A DNA stretch of 7,458 bases, taken from the NCBI GenBank assembly GCA_029287335.1, contig JARFRI010000411.1, forward strand, positions 1 through 7,458, given 5' to 3'. A program made the position numbers and the translations under genes. Below are positions 7,395 through 7,458 of the stretch, in pieces (position 1 is the stretch's first letter; every line of letters begins with the position of its first letter). Source of the DNA: Phycisphaera sp. (GTDB taxonomy: Bacteria; Planctomycetota; Phycisphaerae; Phycisphaerales; Phycisphaeraceae). Under the pieces are notes generated by a model that saw only the letters and a program-made list of their open reading frames with translations, was not told the origin of the DNA and ran no database searches.

Positions 7395-7458
7395 TAGTCT
7401 TCCTCCTCCACCAGCGCGACGACCCCGCCGTTGGAACTGATCGCCGCTAAAGCGTGGA
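7394..7458 (-). CDS. C-terminal end of an unidentified protein, possibly a second ExbD/TolR-like subunit (5' end outside window)
   Basis: Only the last 21 complete codons are inside the window. They end in HALAAISSNGGVVALVEEED followed by a TAG stop at 7396-7394. The stop shares its last G with the GTG start of exbD (TAGTG), so the two genes are coupled. The three Glu codons near the end also supply the GGAGGAGG ribosome binding site of the next gene, which explains the acidic tail. A short helix, a Gly-Gly turn and a hydrophobic strand (GGVVALV) would fit the end of an ExbD/TolR periplasmic domain. Tandem exbD genes upstream of such clusters are common, but 21 residues cannot prove the family. 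Alternatives are an ExbB/MotA-type protein or something unrelated. Confidence 0.6.
   Translation of the reverse strand, partial: HALAAISSNGGVVALVEEED
7402..7407 (-). promoter_or_regulatory. Strong Shine-Dalgarno site for exbD, embedded in the upstream gene
   Basis: On the minus strand this reads AGGAGG, part of a longer GGAGGAGGAA, seven bases before the GTG at 7394. It lies in the last codons (Glu-Glu-Glu) of the preceding gene. It decides the start: a GTG with a near-perfect site, with no need to look further upstream. Confidence 0.85.

Noticed and set aside
1..7458. CRISPR arrays, insertion sequences, tRNA/rRNA genes, attachment sites, terminators
   Set aside because: I found no spaced direct repeats, transposase-like frames, terminal inverted repeats, RNA-gene signatures or hairpin-plus-T-run. 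Nearly every base is explained by the six minus-strand genes.

Overview
The window reads as a moderately GC-rich, almost gap-free stretch of a bacterial chromosome, most likely from the Planctomycetota and possibly the Phycisphaerae. The assignment rests on gene content: an ExbD whose membrane motif has the variant form (IPVASMGDIVFMLIIFF), a DUF4159 protein, and a very large secreted PDZ/DUF6288/HEAT protein. From memory, this combination is typical of planctomycetes. No rRNA, tRNA or other marker is present to confirm it.

Everything convincing lies on the minus strand and reads right to left as one operon that runs off both edges. In transcription order: (1) the last 21 codons of an unidentified gene, possibly another ExbD (7394-7458); (2) exbD (6966-7394); (3) a 171-residue protein with one TonB-like membrane helix and an acidic tail (6423-6938); (4) a 537-residue protein with five membrane helices, a lysine-rich linker and a C-terminal DUF4159 domain (4810-6423); (5) a 393-residue, three-helix membrane protein of unknown family (3615-4796); (6) the first 1206 residues of a secreted PDZ + DUF6288 + HEAT-repeat protein, which fills positions 3618 to 1 without a stop and continues past the left edge. 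Only 27 and 13 bases are non-coding. The other junctions are overlapping stop/start codons (TAGTG, TGATG, ATGA), so the genes are probably translationally coupled. No promoter or terminator is visible.

The proposed system is a proton-motive-force-driven machine across the cell envelope. ExbD would be part of the motor. The 171-residue protein and helix 5 of the DUF4159 protein both carry a Ser/Thr-x3-His pattern in an N-in/C-out helix, like the Ser16/His20 pattern of TonB, so both are candidate force transducers. The DUF4159 domain and the PDZ/DUF6288/HEAT protein would lie in the periplasm, and the 393-residue protein has a predicted cytoplasmic C-terminal domain. The membrane topologies follow the positive-inside rule. 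The functional link is inference: no substrate, outer-membrane partner or ExbB is visible here. The plus-strand open frames, some longer than 200 codons, are antisense shadows.
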